NCBI RefSeq assembly: GCF_000315485.1
Contig: NZ_JH992940.1
Span: forward strand, 1,419,194 to 1,483,193
Length of the DNA: 64,000 nucleotides
Direction of reading: 5' to 3'
DNA from: Bacteroides oleiciplenus YIT 12058
Lineage (GTDB): Bacteria; Bacteroidota; Bacteroidia; Bacteroidales; Bacteroidaceae
The notes beneath the pieces were generated by a model. That model was not told the DNA's origin. It saw only the letters and a list, made by a program, of their open reading frames with translations, and did no database searches. The stretch's first letter is position 1, and each line of letters begins with the position of its first letter. Made by a program: the position numbers and the translations under genes. Positions 63,506-64,000 of the stretch are shown here, one piece after another.

Positions 63506-63838
63506 TCACATCATGCCGTTAGGATTCAACACATGACTTTCCATTGCATCTAATAATTCCTTTATTGTTATTTTTTTCTTTGAAGGAGAATTAATGTATT
63601 TATAGAAAAAAGGGAAAAAAAGGCCTAAAATACCTTCTGCTTCAAAATATTCGTCTAATCTAAACTTAGAAACATCTACATTAAATTTCTTACCAAAAGC
63701 TAAAATAAATTCAACAGCATCATTTCCCGTAATTCTCAAGTCACGCTCTAACAAAGTTGTCTCTCTTAGATAGCTTTCACACATTATTCCTTGACTCTCT
63801 ATAAATTCCCTCAATAATATTATATTTTCATTTTTCAT
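63506..63838 (-). CDS. DUF1493 acyl-carrier-like protein in the Rhs locus
   Basis: The 110-residue product starts MKNENIILLREFIESQGIMC. It has LLERDLRITGNDAVEFILAF, a helix-turn resembling acyl-carrier folds but without the phosphopantetheine Ser-containing DSL motif. The end KKITIKELLDAMESHVLNPN is typical of DUF1493. Genes of this family are often found beside a small partner. Here the ATG overlaps the stop of the preceding ORF as ATGA, so the two are co-translated. It may be part of an older toxin-immunity cassette. Confidence 0.72.
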   Translation of the reverse strand: MKNENIILLREFIESQGIMCESYLRETTLLERDLRITGNDAVEFILAFGKKFNVDVSKFRLDEYFEAEGILGLFFPFFYKYINSPSKKKITIKELLDAMESHVLNPNGMM

Positions 63839-63978
63839 TGATATTTCTGATATAACGCAAAAGGTCCATATTCTTGTTCTAAATTCCAGCTTGTTGTTAT
63901 AATATTATATCCAAGACTAGGAAGTTTCAGATTAAATAGATTAAAAAAATCAGAATACTCGATGCAATCGGACAACAC
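63835..63978 (-). CDS. 47-residue ORF (probable 3' fragment or partner of the DUF1493 gene)
   Basis: The frame is open from a GTG at 63978 to TGA at 63835, with a TAG just upstream (63982-63984). It encodes SDCIEYSDFFNLFNLKLPSL followed by GYNIITTSWNLEQEYGPFAL. The product has no signal. The TTSWNLEQEYGPF segment looks like a conserved partner of DUF1493, but the N-terminal part appears lost. Its beginning is homologous to the remnant at 61803-61874. Confidence 0.45.
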   Translation of the reverse strand: MLSDCIEYSDFFNLFNLKLPSLGYNIITTSWNLEQEYGPFALYQKYQ

Positions 63979-64000
63979 ATCCTAACTGAACGGACAGACA

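Overview
The window is chromosomal DNA of a gut-type Bacteroides (order Bacteroidales). The evidence is two SusC/SusD pairs, a hybrid two-component system, many TAnnTTTG -7 promoter boxes, Bacteroidales-restricted families (DUF4831, DUF4837, YccF, an LptE-like lipoprotein) and a moderate G+C content. The species cannot be fixed from the sequence alone.

Layout. 1-7.5 kb: end of a probable LytTR-type regulator, a self-contained small transcript for a 46-residue protein, a YccF protein, a secreted heparinase II/III-like lyase, DNA polymerase IV, a MATE exporter and two different L,D-transpeptidases. 7.8-34.7 kb: a large polysaccharide utilization locus. A secreted SGNH esterase is followed by a leftward gene train of about 19 kb: GH88 unsaturated glucuronyl hydrolase, SusC, SusD, short SusC, SusD, GH2, a rare GH29-PL8 fusion and a metallophosphoesterase. 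Diverging from it are the hybrid two-component regulator and a second GH2. This enzyme set (polysaccharide lyase, unsaturated-uronide hydrolase, alpha-L-fucosidase, GH2 enzymes, no sulfatase) points to a fucosylated, uronic-acid-containing glycan; that substrate is inference. 34.7-35.4 kb: a decayed gene. 35.4-35.8 kb: tmRNA. 36-39 kb: system II cytochrome c maturation (ResB-like, CcsA) and a tri-haem peroxidase-like protein. 39.2-43.3 kb: GH3 glycosidase and a lactonase-like lipoprotein. 43.3-44.7 kb: a candidate small RNA, a 22-bp repeat array and a DUF4831 protein. 44.7-61.3 kb: leftward core genes for PqqD-like protein, MFS transporter, SecG, a TPR-like protein, LptE-like protein, sigma-54 activator, PdxA, DUF4837, RlmN, PpiD-like foldase, CBS/DUF21 protein, LptC, TPR protein, outer-membrane beta-barrel, CoaX and Ndk. 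61.5-64 kb: the 3' end of an Rhs polymorphic-toxin locus with an orphan Rhs tip, a probable immunity gene, a DUF1493 gene and duplicated remnants.

The most unusual features are the GH29-PL8 fusion, three intergenic arrays that share an exact 22-bp period but not a sequence, the Rhs cassette with its duplicated flank, and two compact promoter-to-terminator units (46-residue ORF; candidate sRNA).
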